In this document: positions 7,573-14,737 of the stretch, one piece after another
Numbering within the stretch: position 1 is the first letter of the stretch
Layout of the letters: each line of letters starts with the position of its first letter
DNA from: JABILX01 sp041648305
Lineage (GTDB): Bacteria; Patescibacteriota; Gracilibacteria; UBA1369; LOWO2-01-FULL-3
Assembly: GCA_041648305.1 (NCBI GenBank)
Contig: JBAZPI010000003.1
Span: 1 to 31,964, forward strand
Length of the DNA: 31,964 nt
Direction of reading: 5' to 3'
Translations under genes and position numbers: made by a program
The notes under the pieces: model-generated
Databases searched by the model: none
What the model saw: only the letters and a program-made list of their open reading frames with translations
Told to the model about the DNA's origin: nothing

Positions 7573-8019
7573 TCATTTCAACAACTTCTGCACCTCCTTC
7601 CTGAAAGTCTCCAGATCCTTAAACTGCCTGTAAACCGAAGCGAACCTTATATAAGCAACTTCATCAATCTTTTTCAACGCATCCATAAGCCCCTCACCAA
7701 TCACAGACGATGGGACTTCCTTGCCAAGTCCTGCCCACTTTTCTTCTAATTCATCGATAGCCTTATCAACCTGTTCCTGAGTAACTTGTCTTTTCTCGCA
7801 CGCCTTCCAGATGCCCTTCTCAACTTTCTGCCTGTCATACCTCTCGCGCGAACCGTCCTTCTTAATCACAACAAAATTAGACTTCTCAGGTCGCTCAAAA
7901 GTCGTAAACCTGTATTTACATTTATCGCATTCGCGTCTTCGGCGAACAGCCTTCCCCTCATCCGAATCTCGGGAGTCTATCACGGACGTCTCTCCTTTTT
8001 TACACTTTGGACATTTCAT
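7573..8019 (-). CDS. nrdR: Transcriptional repressor NrdR
   Basis: A 148-residue protein of normal NrdR length. The N-terminal zinc ribbon has its four cysteines at C3, C6, C31 and C34 (MKCPKC, ECDKC) with the family's DSRDSDEGKAVRRRREC sequence between. Residues 46-136 are an ATP-cone domain (FVVIKKDGSRERYDRQKV). NrdR senses ATP/dATP and represses ribonucleotide reductase genes. It starts 36 bases after the end of dgt on the same strand, so the two are probably co-transcribed. I see no clear NrdR box pair in the window. No Shine-Dalgarno. Confidence 0.97.
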   Translation of the reverse strand: MKCPKCKKGETSVIDSRDSDEGKAVRRRRECDKCKYRFTTFERPEKSNFVVIKKDGSRERYDRQKVEKGIWKACEKRQVTQEQVDKAIDELEEKWAGLGKEVPSSVIGEGLMDALKKIDEVAYIRFASVYRQFKDLETFRKEVQKLLK

Positions 8020-8055
8020 AGCGAGCGAATATTAACACAAATTATCCCTCAAGCG

Positions 8056-9282
8056 CTACCCGTCCAATTCAACCCGGTGAAGGTCCTCATTGGCGTCTAT
8101 CCCCGCGACCTCCTTCTCCAAAAACCTGTCCGTCATCCCGGCAATATAATCCTTCACCGCAACCTCAAAGGATTCCCCGCGACGATACTTCTCGGGAACA
8201 CGCTCTGGGTGTTCAACATAATATTTAAACAATTTCCTGATCATCATCCTGCCCTTATCAAGTTCCGTCTTCACAGTCTCGCTCAAATAAAACTTCTTGA
8301 ACAAAATTTCCCTCAACTCTCTTATCTTCTCAACCATCCCATCACTAAACTTCACAACCACTTCATCAAACCTCCCAACTATGTCCGTAATCATGAAATA
8401 AATAATAGAGCTTATAATCCTCGAAATTCTAACTTCACTCGAAGGAATGTTCCCATATTTTTTAGACACCCAACCATAAGCCTCCTTCCACAACGCGGCT
8501 CCGTCAAGATCTTCAATCTGAAGAATGCCGCTTCGTAGTCCATCATCCATATCATGATTGGTATAAGCAATCTCATCAGCGAGATTAACAACTTGTCCTT
8601 CAAGGTGCGCGGCCATCAGGCTAGCGCTGCTTCTCGCAGCGCCGTCCGCGTCGTCGCTCTTGCCGCCTTCCGTTCCAACCTCCCCACCACGATCCCAAGA
8701 AGTCTGATGCTTTGCCAAACCCTCAAGAACTTCCAAGCTCAAATTCAACCCGTCAAAATCCGGATACAATTTTTCGAGTTTCTCAACAACTCGCTGGCTT
8801 TGATTATTGTGCTCAAAGCCGCCGGTCACAATCTCGTTCAGCGCCTCCTCTCCGGCATGTCCAAATGGCGGATGGCCAAGATCATGAGCAAGCGCTATTG
8901 CTTCAGCCAAATCCTCATTCAGCCCCAACCGGCGGCAAATATCGCGGCTGATCTGCGCGACTTCAAGCGTGTGCGTCAGTCGCGTCCTATAATGGTCTCC
9001 AACAAAAGCCGGAAAAACCTGTGTCTTTTCGTCAAGTCTGCGAAAAGCTTTGCAATGAATAATTCTATCCTTATCTTTTTGGAAACAAAGCCGCCCGGAC
9101 TTCTCGCTGCCGCCACCACGAGCGCCTGAAGCGCCAGCGTCGCCGCCACCGGCGTCGCCATGGGCGCTGCCACCGCCGGAATCCTCTTCAAATTTCCGTC
9201 CCTTCGAATTCATACTTTTGACGGCATAAGGAGCCAACCGCTCCGCTTCCAGCCTCTCTAACTCTTCTTTTGTATAGATCAT
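8056..9282 (-). CDS. dgt: HD-domain dGTP triphosphohydrolase-like protein
   Basis: A 408-residue member of the dGTPase/SAMHD1-like HD family, which cleaves dNTPs to deoxynucleoside and triphosphate. Seen: DRIIHCKAFRRLDEKTQVF (72-90), metal ligands H104 (TRLTHTLEV), H133-D134 (LAHDLGHPPFGHAGE) and D236 (NLADEIAY). It carries two low-complexity GC-rich insertions absent from ordinary family members: residues about 35-62 (Gly/Ala/Ser) and about 199-225 (GGEVGTEGG...AARSSAS). The second contains a DNA hairpin, GCGCTGC/GCAGCGC, near 8622-8643. Both fall in loops, so activity is probably kept. It lies just upstream of nrdR and is divergent from the hypothetical gene at 9353. Whether it prefers dGTP is inferred from the family only. 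Confidence 0.93.
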   Translation of the reverse strand: MIYTKEELERLEAERLAPYAVKSMNSKGRKFEEDSGGGSAHGDAGGGDAGASGARGGGSEKSGRLCFQKDKDRIIHCKAFRRLDEKTQVFPAFVGDHYRTRLTHTLEVAQISRDICRRLGLNEDLAEAIALAHDLGHPPFGHAGEEALNEIVTGGFEHNNQSQRVVEKLEKLYPDFDGLNLSLEVLEGLAKHQTSWDRGGEVGTEGGKSDDADGAARSSASLMAAHLEGQVVNLADEIAYTNHDMDDGLRSGILQIEDLDGAALWKEAYGWVSKKYGNIPSSEVRISRIISSIIYFMITDIVGRFDEVVVKFSDGMVEKIRELREILFKKFYLSETVKTELDKGRMMIRKLFKYYVEHPERVPEKYRRGESFEVAVKDYIAGMTDRFLEKEVAGIDANEDLHRVELDG

Positions 9283-9297
9283 ATTGTTGAATGGTTC

Positions 9298-9326
9298 TTG
9301 AATGATCAGGAGATTTATGATATACT
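9298..9326 (+). promoter_or_regulatory. Sigma70-type promoter for the 9353 gene
   Basis: TTGAAT (9298-9303), a 17-base spacer and TATACT (9321-9326) lie 26 bases before the ATG at 9353. A direct repeat TTGAATG at 9287 and 9298 (11 bases apart) lies between the divergent dgt start and this promoter. Confidence 0.6.
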
Positions 9327-9352
9327 AATATGAAAAATTTACCAAATTAATC

Positions 9353-9724
9353 ATGACAGGAGACTCCAAGCAAACAGGATCATCGCCGGCTCCAAAAGAA
9401 ACTCCAGGAGAAGAAGGAGGATTGGCGCCCATAGCGCGACTTATTCTTGAAAAAGGATTCAGAACCCTAGGTTTTCAGAGGGTTTACGAAGAGATAATGG
9501 GAGTTTTAAACAGAATAGCGAGAAATGATAAAGTATCGGAAAAAGAATTGAGCAAAACTCTAGCCGCAATCGAAGCTCACAAGAAAGAATTGGGAAAATT
9601 CCATGATGCGGAAGTGGTGGATATTATGGGGAACTATTTTGCGAAATTAAGCCAAAATCTAAAAGCTTCATACGTAAAAGCTGAGACGCCAAAAACCCTG
9701 GAAGAACTCAAGAAAACGGTTTAA
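9353..9724 (+). CDS. Small helical hypothetical protein
   Basis: A 123-residue protein of unknown function. Residues 1-25 are disordered (Gly/Ser/Pro/Glu); the rest is predicted helical with heptad-like charge patterns (YEEIMGVLNRIARNDKVSEKELSKTLAAIEAHKKELGKF). No signal peptide, cysteine pairs or membrane segment. It has a good promoter upstream and no Shine-Dalgarno. It is followed by the 70-bp palindromic tandem repeat rather than by another gene. I do not recognise the family. Confidence 0.65.
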   Translation: MTGDSKQTGSSPAPKETPGEEGGLAPIARLILEKGFRTLGFQRVYEEIMGVLNRIARNDKVSEKELSKTLAAIEAHKKELGKFHDAEVVDIMGNYFAKLSQNLKASYVKAETPKTLEELKKTV

Positions 9725-9780
9725 AGAACGAGAAAACAAGGAGACCTTCCGTAAGGAGGCGATTTCCCCGAGGCGAAGAA

Positions 9781-9980
9781 TTTCCCGAGGAAACCCCGGC
9801 GCTTTTTTCCCGAGGAAACCGCCCAATCTGTAAATTCTAACCTGTTGAATTTTCCCCGGGGAAATCCAGCACTTTTTCCCCGGGGAAATTCGCCAACCTG
9901 TAAACTCTAACCTGTTAAATTTTCCCCGGGGAAACCTGACATTTTTCCACATGGAAAATTCGCAAATCAGAAGTTATAAT
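9781..9980. repeat. 70-bp tandem repeat carrying paired TTTCCCCGGGGAAA palindromes
   Basis: The 317-base gap between 9724 and 10042 holds no convincing gene. Unit 1 (9781-9850) and unit 2 (9851-9920) are each exactly 70 bases, and unit 3 (from 9921) decays after about 60. Each unit has two copies of a 14-bp palindrome at offsets 0 and about 24, so palindromes start at 9781, 9805, 9851, 9875, 9921 and about 9943. Three are perfect TTTCCCCGGGGAAA; those in unit 1 read TTTCCCGAGGAAA, and the last is a TTTTCCACATGGAAAA variant. A shared tail TAA(A/C)CTCTAACCTGTT-like block closes units 1 and 2. A -10-like TATAAT at 9975-9980 follows. Confidence 0.85.
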
Positions 9981-10041
9981 AAAAATACTCCACATTGTGC
10001 AAACCAATCCGCCCAACACACCCAACTTCACCCCACCCCCA

Positions 10042-11025
10042 ATGACAACCCTAGCCTACATCACGGACTTCCTCGAATATTGCGAAGTCACAAAGAACCA
10101 ATCGCAGAAAACGATCGAGAATTACGCCCATTACCTCAGTCGCTTCAAGGAATTTCTCAAACTCGAGAAGAAACCTGACATCTCCCCAAATCAAATCGAT
10201 CTTAAATTAATCAATAAGTACAGACTTTTCCTCAACCGCTACCGCCAAAACAGCGGCCAAAACGGCGCGTGCCCCAGCGCGCAAAGCAGCGCGTCCCTCT
10301 CGGTCAAAACTCAAAACTATCACATCATCGCGCTCCGAGCCTTCCTTAAATATCTCACAAAAAACGACGTCCAAACTCTTGCTCCGGAAAAAATCGAACT
10401 TTCGAAAATTCCAGAGCGCTCGGTTGAAGTATTAAGCCGTGAAGAACTCGAAAGGCTTTTCGAAGCGGTAGATGCCGCAGGCGTCCGCGGCGCGCGCGAT
10501 CTCGCAATACTTGAAACTCTTTATTCGACAGGCCTTCGTGTCTCGGAACTCGCGTCACTCAACAGCGACCAAGTCGATCTAAAACGTAAAGAATTCTCTG
10601 TCCGCGGGAAAGGTAGAAAGACCCGCGTAGTATTCCTCTCGGACAAAGCGGCGACAACAATCAAAAACTACCTCAATAAACGAATCGATAACAGGGAAGC
10701 GCTTTTTATCTCGATCCCAAGGCAAAAAACCGCAGGCGCATCATCCGCCACAAATCTCAAAGACATCCTCAACCCGTCATCCGCTCGTCTCTCAACGGTC
10801 TCAGTCGAATCAATCGTCTCAAAATACGCCCGCAAAGCCGGAATTATCAAAAAAGTAACTCCTCATACCCTCCGCCACAGTTTTGCAACGCAACTTCTCA
10901 TTAACGGCGCGGATATTCGATCTGTTCAGGAACTTCTCGGACACTCATCGATAACAACGACTCAAATCTACACCCACGTTACCGACAAGGCACTCCGCGA
11001 AGTCCACGAAAAATTTCACAAATAA
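10042..11025 (+). CDS. xerC: Tyrosine recombinase, XerC/XerD type
   Basis: About 327 residues from the ATG at 10042. A GTG at 9997 would add 15 Pro/Asn/Thr-rich residues; neither start has a Shine-Dalgarno, and the ATG puts the conserved N-terminal SAM-like helices (FLEYCEVTKNQSQKTIENYAHYL) at the usual distance. The catalytic set is complete (ATG numbering): Arg166 in GLRVSEL, Lys190 in GKGRK, His275 and Arg278 in HTLRH, His301 in LGHSS and nucleophile Tyr310 in QIYTHV. Xer proteins resolve chromosome dimers at dif. Residues about 69-87 (SGQNGACPSAQSSAS) form a GC-rich insertion between the two domains, and another lies near 230-250. With only one Xer gene in view, XerC versus XerD versus an integrase cannot be settled. 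It sits directly after the 70-bp repeat. Confidence 0.88.
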   Translation: MTTLAYITDFLEYCEVTKNQSQKTIENYAHYLSRFKEFLKLEKKPDISPNQIDLKLINKYRLFLNRYRQNSGQNGACPSAQSSASLSVKTQNYHIIALRAFLKYLTKNDVQTLAPEKIELSKIPERSVEVLSREELERLFEAVDAAGVRGARDLAILETLYSTGLRVSELASLNSDQVDLKRKEFSVRGKGRKTRVVFLSDKAATTIKNYLNKRIDNREALFISIPRQKTAGASSATNLKDILNPSSARLSTVSVESIVSKYARKAGIIKKVTPHTLRHSFATQLLINGADIRSVQELLGHSSITTTQIYTHVTDKALREVHEKFHK

Positions 11026-11063
11026 ACCTCTCTTCTATATACTGCGCGTATACACAAAAAAAC

Positions 11064-11738
11064 ATGATTCTCTTCTCAAACATCTCAAAACACTATGGCA
11101 AAAAAGTTGTCCTTGAAGACATAAATTTTCACATAAACAGAGGAGAATTTGTATCGATAGTAGGTCCTTCAGGCGCTGGCAAAACCACACTCATAAACGC
11201 TCTTATCGGATCAGAACCAATCACAAAAGGATCTGTCCTTGTCGATAATTTCAACGTAACGCGCGCTCGTGCGGGAGAACTCCAGCAATATCGCCGCGGA
11301 GTTGGAATGGTTTTCCAAGACTACAAACTCCTTCCCAAGAAAACAGTCTACGAAAACATAGCTTTCGCGCTCGAAGTCTGCGGCTACGACAAATCCTTGG
11401 TCCAGAAATACACGGTCGAATCAATGCGCCGCACGGGCCTCGAATCTCTAAGGAACCAATACCCTCGCCAGCTCTCCGGAGGCGAAAAGCAACGAACCGC
11501 AATAGCCCGTGCTCTAGTCCATTCACCAACATTGATTATTGCGGACGAACCAACGGGCAATCTCGACGACGAAAACGCAAGCCAAGTCATAGATTTACTG
11601 TTGAAATTGAATGAAGAAGGCACTACGGTAGTGCTCGCGACTCACGACAAATATGTCGTAAATAAGATCAAAAAGCGAGTTATCAAAATGGACAAGGGAA
11701 AAATTGTAAGCGATAGAAAAGCGGCGATGTATGACTAG
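11064..11738 (+). CDS. ftsE: FtsE-type ABC transporter ATPase
   Basis: A 224-residue ATP-binding subunit. Seen: Walker A GPSGAGKT (34-41), Q-loop VFQDYKLL, signature LSGGEKQR (137-144), Walker B LIIADEPTGNLD (157-168) and the switch histidine in ATHDK. The sequence MILFSNISKHYGKKVVLEDINF and the DYKLLPKKTVYENI segment are typical of FtsE, which with FtsX regulates cell-wall hydrolases at division. No ftsX follows; purM comes next after a stem-loop. It starts 38 bases after xer. A TATAC...GTATA repeat at 11037-11051 may be part of its promoter. A LolD/MacB-like export role is the alternative. Confidence 0.9.
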   Translation: MILFSNISKHYGKKVVLEDINFHINRGEFVSIVGPSGAGKTTLINALIGSEPITKGSVLVDNFNVTRARAGELQQYRRGVGMVFQDYKLLPKKTVYENIAFALEVCGYDKSLVQKYTVESMRRTGLESLRNQYPRQLSGGEKQRTAIARALVHSPTLIIADEPTGNLDDENASQVIDLLLKLNEEGTTVVLATHDKYVVNKIKKRVIKMDKGKIVSDRKAAMYD

Positions 11739-11762
11739 GCGGAACGCCAGCTACTCTTACGT

Positions 11763-11795
11763 CCGGTCATCACATCAAATGCACGCGATGACCGG
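11763..11795. other. Stem-loop between ftsE and purM
   Basis: CCGGTCATC (11763-11771) pairs perfectly with GATGACCGG (11787-11795) around a 15-base loop. No T-run follows on either strand, so it is not a canonical terminator; it may be a 3' mRNA stabiliser or an operator. Confidence 0.45.
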
Positions 11796-11827
11796 TCTCA
11801 CCCCCTCAACCTTTAACCCCCACATAT

Positions 11828-12841
11828 ATGGCAACCTACGCAGAAGCAGGAGTGGATATCGAAAAAGGAGATAAAGCCTCCGAAATTGCATACGCTCACG
11901 CGAAAAAAACTTTTCCGGGCCGAAAAGGCATGATAGGCGAACCTCTTATAGATGACTGGGGTTTCACCGGCGCAATTGATATGGGAGATTTCTATATAGT
12001 CGCAAACGACGATGGAATCGGCACGAAAATGGAAGTCGCCGAGCTCATGGATAAATACGATACAATCGGCTACGACCTCCTCGCGATGGTTTCCGATGAC
12101 GCAGCTTGTGCAGGCGCGGAATGCATTTCAATCACCAACACAATCGACGCTCCAAAAATCGATGTCAAAAAAATCGACGCAATGATGACCGGCCTCGAAA
12201 AAGCCTGTCTCGAACAAAAAGTCTCTGTTGTCGGCGGCGAAATTGCAGAACTCTCTAGCGCCCTGAACGGCTACGTTTGGAACGCATCCGCAATCGGCAT
12301 TATGGGCAAAGACAAGCGCATAACAAGCGAACACGTCCGCTCCGGCGACACAATTATCGGTTTCCGCTCACCGGGCTTTCGCTCAAACGGAATGACTTTA
12401 GTCCGCCACATATTAAAAAACAAATTCGGCGCAGACTGGGTCAAAGCCCCATTCGGTGACGGACGAACCTGGGGCGAAATCGTCCTCACACCTTCAGTCG
12501 TATATCACAACGCAATCATGGCCCTTCACGGTCGCTACGGGCAGCCAAAGCAAGTCACCTTAAAAGGCGTAGCCCATATCACTGGCGGCGGCATCCCCGG
12601 CAATATTTGCCGCATCCTCGACCGTACCGGTTCAAAGGCTGATTTAAGCTTACTTCCCCCTCCAACCGAAGAAATGCAAAAAATTATCGAACTTGGCCAA
12701 GTCAGTAAGGAAGAAGCAGAAACTACTTGGAACCTCGGCATTGGAATGATTATAGTTGTCGGTCCCGAAGAACAGGAGAAAACTCTCGAAATAATCAAAA
12801 CCGCCGGCTACGACGCACTTGTCATCGGGAAAATAATTTAG
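11828..12841 (+). CDS. purM: Phosphoribosylformylglycinamidine cyclo-ligase (AIR synthetase) PurM
   Basis: A 337-residue protein that aligns by eye along the whole length of PurM. It makes aminoimidazole ribonucleotide from FGAM with ATP, step five of purine synthesis. Seen: YAEAGVDIEKGDKA (4-17), the nucleotide loop DDGIGTK (61-67; TDGVGTK in classical enzymes), YDTIGYDLLAM, VVGGEIAEL (VGGETAEM in classical enzymes), SPGFRSNGMTLVR, AHITGGGIPGN and NLGIGMIIVV. Small changes such as T-to-D in the loop and T-to-I in GGEIAE suggest a divergent branch. No other pur gene is in the window. The start has no Shine-Dalgarno. Confidence 0.9.
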   Translation: MATYAEAGVDIEKGDKASEIAYAHAKKTFPGRKGMIGEPLIDDWGFTGAIDMGDFYIVANDDGIGTKMEVAELMDKYDTIGYDLLAMVSDDAACAGAECISITNTIDAPKIDVKKIDAMMTGLEKACLEQKVSVVGGEIAELSSALNGYVWNASAIGIMGKDKRITSEHVRSGDTIIGFRSPGFRSNGMTLVRHILKNKFGADWVKAPFGDGRTWGEIVLTPSVVYHNAIMALHGRYGQPKQVTLKGVAHITGGGIPGNICRILDRTGSKADLSLLPPPTEEMQKIIELGQVSKEEAETTWNLGIGMIIVVGPEEQEKTLEIIKTAGYDALVIGKII

Positions 12842-12848
12842 ACCCTCC

Positions 12849-12924
12849 TTAAGAAAAAATTTAGGAAAATTTAAGAAAAAATTTAACTTAATTTAAGAAA
12901 TATTTAAGGTCTGTATGTTAAAGT
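12849..12924 (+). promoter_or_regulatory. 11-bp-phased TTAAG array with -10-like site (array 1)
   Basis: TTAAG or close variants start at 12849, about 12860, 12871, about 12882, 12893 and 12904, a six-unit array in 11-bp phase. The last unit is followed by exactly ten bases and then TAAAGT (12919-12924). The same array-N10-hexamer layout occurs at dprA and at the dockerin gene. This is the arrangement of OmpR/PhoB-type binding sites that replace a -35 box. Confidence 0.7.
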
Positions 12925-12934
12925 TAGGGCAGTT

Positions 12935-12963
12935 TTGCATTTTGAATTTTTCAATGCTAGAAT
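12935..12963 (+). promoter_or_regulatory. Sigma70-type promoter for the coiled-coil gene
   Basis: TTGCAT (12935-12940), a 17-base spacer and TAGAAT (12958-12963) lie 34 bases before the ATG at 12998. It could be an activator-independent second promoter downstream of array 1. Confidence 0.5.
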
Positions 12964-12997
12964 CGTAAGCCCTTAGAGGCCTCCTTACAAACAACCT

Positions 12998-13435
12998 ATG
13001 GACCAAGATACAAAAAAAGAATTCGGTAACGTGAAAAAAGAATTCGGTAACGTGAAAAAAGAATTCGGTAACGTGAAAAAAGAATTCACCAAAGTCAAAA
13101 AAGACATCAAAGACATAAAAAAATCTCTTAAAACCTTTGCAACTAAAAAAGACCTCGAACGCCTTGCAACCAAAGAGGATCTCAACATTCTCGTCAAAAA
13201 CAGTCTCAAATATTTTGTAACCAGACCTGAATTCGAAGAATATAAAATTTGGGCAGAAGAAACTTTCCTCACAAAAGAATATTTCGACAAATATGCGCCC
13301 TTAATTGAAAACATTTGGGAAGTAGTAAAAGAAAATCAATACGAACGCGAAGTGTATGCAGACAGATATGATCGTTTGGATCTCAAAGTCTTTGACCATG
13401 ACAGGCGAATTAAGGTCTTAGAAAAGAAAAATTAA
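12998..13435 (+). CDS. Small coiled-coil protein with internal heptad repeats
   Basis: A 145-residue, Lys/Glu-rich cytoplasmic protein. Residues 8-30 contain three identical copies of a seven-residue unit (KEFGNVK register) and a fourth diverged copy (KEFTKVK), followed by TKKDLERLATKEDLNIL-type segments, a pattern common in short phage-like or CPR coiled-coil proteins. The C-terminal part (RYDRLDLKVFDHDRRIKVLEKKN) is another coiled coil. No enzymatic motif. Its control region is elaborate (array 1 plus a consensus-like promoter). It precedes recA but recA has its own promoter. Function unknown. Confidence 0.7.
   Translation: MDQDTKKEFGNVKKEFGNVKKEFGNVKKEFTKVKKDIKDIKKSLKTFATKKDLERLATKEDLNILVKNSLKYFVTRPEFEEYKIWAEETFLTKEYFDKYAPLIENIWEVVKENQYEREVYADRYDRLDLKVFDHDRRIKVLEKKN
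13019..13102 (+). repeat. 21-bp in-frame tandem repeat
   Basis: Three identical 21-base units begin at 13019, 13040 and 13061, followed by a diverged fourth unit at 13082. Each unit encodes seven residues, so copy-number change would keep the frame and lengthen the coiled coil by one heptad. Confidence 0.9.
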
Positions 13436-13443
13436 AAATCCCC

Positions 13444-13472
13444 TTGACGGTGAGCGTCCACTCACCTATACT
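13444..13472 (+). promoter_or_regulatory. recA promoter with an inverted repeat filling the spacer
   Basis: TTGACG (13444-13449), a 17-base spacer and TATACT (13467-13472) make a near-consensus promoter 52 bases before the recA ATG. The spacer carries a perfect inverted repeat GGTGAG-N6-CTCACC (13449-13454 with 13461-13466), placed where a bound repressor would block RNA polymerase. It does not match the gammaproteobacterial (CTGT-N8-ACAG) or Gram-positive (GAAC-N4-GTTC) LexA box. Confidence 0.8.
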
Positions 13473-13524
13473 GGAATCACGAAGCCCGGGCTAATCAAAA
13501 ATTTAACCTCATAACCCTAACAAA

Positions 13525-14616
13525 ATGACTAAAGAAAAAGAACAAAACGCCGAACAAAACACCGAAAAGAACAAAGCGATAGAACTCGCTCTCGCTCAAA
13601 TCGAAAAGAACTTCGGCAAAGGAGCGATAATGAAAATGGGAGAAGCCAGCCACACTTCCATAGAAACGATTTCAACCGGATCTCTCTCGTTGGATCTCGC
13701 CCTCGGCGGGGGAGTCCCTCGCGGAAGAATTGTTGAGATCTTCGGTCCGGAAAGTTCTGGCAAAACAACACTAAGCCTTCACATCGTGGCCGAAGCGCAA
13801 AAAAACGGTGGAATATGCGCTTTTGTCGATGCTGAGCATGCCCTCGACCCGGTTTACGCCAAAAAAATAGGAGTAGACATAGACAATCTTCTTCTTTCAC
13901 AGCCGGATAGTGGCGAACAGGCACTCGACATAGTTGAAGCTCTTGTCCGAAGCAACGCACTTGATGTAATTGTTATAGATTCGGTTGCGGCACTAACCCC
14001 ACGCGCGGAAATAGAAGGTGACATGGGAGATTCACACATGGGTCTTCAGGCACGCTTGATGAGCCAAGCACTCCGAAAATTAACAGCAGCGGTCGGCCGA
14101 TCAAGAACTACTGTAATCTTCCTCAATCAAATGAGAATGAAAATCGGGATCATGTTCGGAAATCCTGAAACAACCACGGGAGGACAAGCTCTCAAATTTT
14201 ACTCTTCAGTAAGAATGGATATTCGTAACATCGGGAAAATTGAGGGCTCAGATATCGACGGCAAAACATCGGTAGGTAGCAGGGTAAGAGTAAAAGTGGT
14301 GAAGAACAAGATAGCGCCCCCATTCAAGACGGCAGAATTTGACGTCTCATACAGCAAAGGCATCTCTATAGAGGGAGAACTTATTGATCTCTCTTCAAAA
14401 TACAACATCACCAGAAAATCAGGAGCGTTCTACACCTACGGAGAAACCAAATTGGGCCAGGGTCGCGAAAACGCAAAAGATTTCTTGAGAGAGAACAAAA
14501 AATTGGCAAAAGAAATTGAAAAAGCAATCAAAGCCGAATTTGGAAAGAGAGCCAGCGTGGAAACCGTAGAAGCGGTCCAGGCGGTTGACACGGAAACAGG
14601 CGAAATTTCCAGCTAG
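13525..14616 (+). CDS. recA: Recombinase RecA
   Basis: A 363-residue protein of normal length. Seen: Walker A GPESSGKT (74-81), the FVDAEHALDP segment, Walker B VIVIDSVAAL, the L1 loop region GDSHMGLQARLMSQALRKL, FLNQMRMKIGIMFGNPETTTGG with the L2 loop, and ALKFYSSVR. It binds single-stranded DNA, pairs homologous strands and triggers LexA-type self-cleavage. The N-terminus (EKEQNAEQNTEKNKA) is a short charged tail. It is followed by recX on the same strand, with three stem-loops in the 121-base gap. Regulation through the spacer inverted repeat is likely. Confidence 0.99.
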   Translation: MTKEKEQNAEQNTEKNKAIELALAQIEKNFGKGAIMKMGEASHTSIETISTGSLSLDLALGGGVPRGRIVEIFGPESSGKTTLSLHIVAEAQKNGGICAFVDAEHALDPVYAKKIGVDIDNLLLSQPDSGEQALDIVEALVRSNALDVIVIDSVAALTPRAEIEGDMGDSHMGLQARLMSQALRKLTAAVGRSRTTVIFLNQMRMKIGIMFGNPETTTGGQALKFYSSVRMDIRNIGKIEGSDIDGKTSVGSRVRVKVVKNKIAPPFKTAEFDVSYSKGISIEGELIDLSSKYNITRKSGAFYTYGETKLGQGRENAKDFLRENKKLAKEIEKAIKAEFGKRASVETVEAVQAVDTETGEISS

Positions 14617-14622
14617 CGCAAG

Positions 14623-14717
14623 AGGTTGGTCCGGCTTCAGACGGAGCCAACCTATTTGCGCAAATAGCGGCCCCAAGGCCGCCCAAATTACATAAAAAAG
14701 GCCCGGCTTCAGACGGG
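14623..14717. other. Stem-loop cluster between recA and recX
   Basis: Three hairpins occur: AGGTTGG/CCAACCT (14623-14629 with 14647-14653), the palindrome ATTTGCGCAAAT (14654-14665) and GCGGCC-CCAA-GGCCGC (14667-14682). The 12-mer GGCTTCAGACGG occurs twice, near 14633 and 14705. No long T-run follows, so recX is probably reached by read-through at reduced level, as expected when RecX must stay below RecA. Confidence 0.55.
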
Positions 14718-14737
14718 GCACCAACACACCCATCCAC

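Noticed and set aside
7523..8045. NrdR boxes around nrdR and ldt (shared TAACACAAA)
   Set aside because: The shared nine-mer is a half-site at best and lacks the paired 16-bp palindromes of real NrdR boxes.
9668..9952. A 94-residue minus-strand open frame over the 70-bp repeat (repeated SPGK/FPRG segments)
   Set aside because: Its repeated peptides are simply the translated palindromes; it runs into the opposite gene and has no promoter or start signal.
9781..9980. CRISPR array
   Set aside because: The units are contiguous tandem repeats with conserved sequence between palindromes, not unique spacers, and there are no cas genes.
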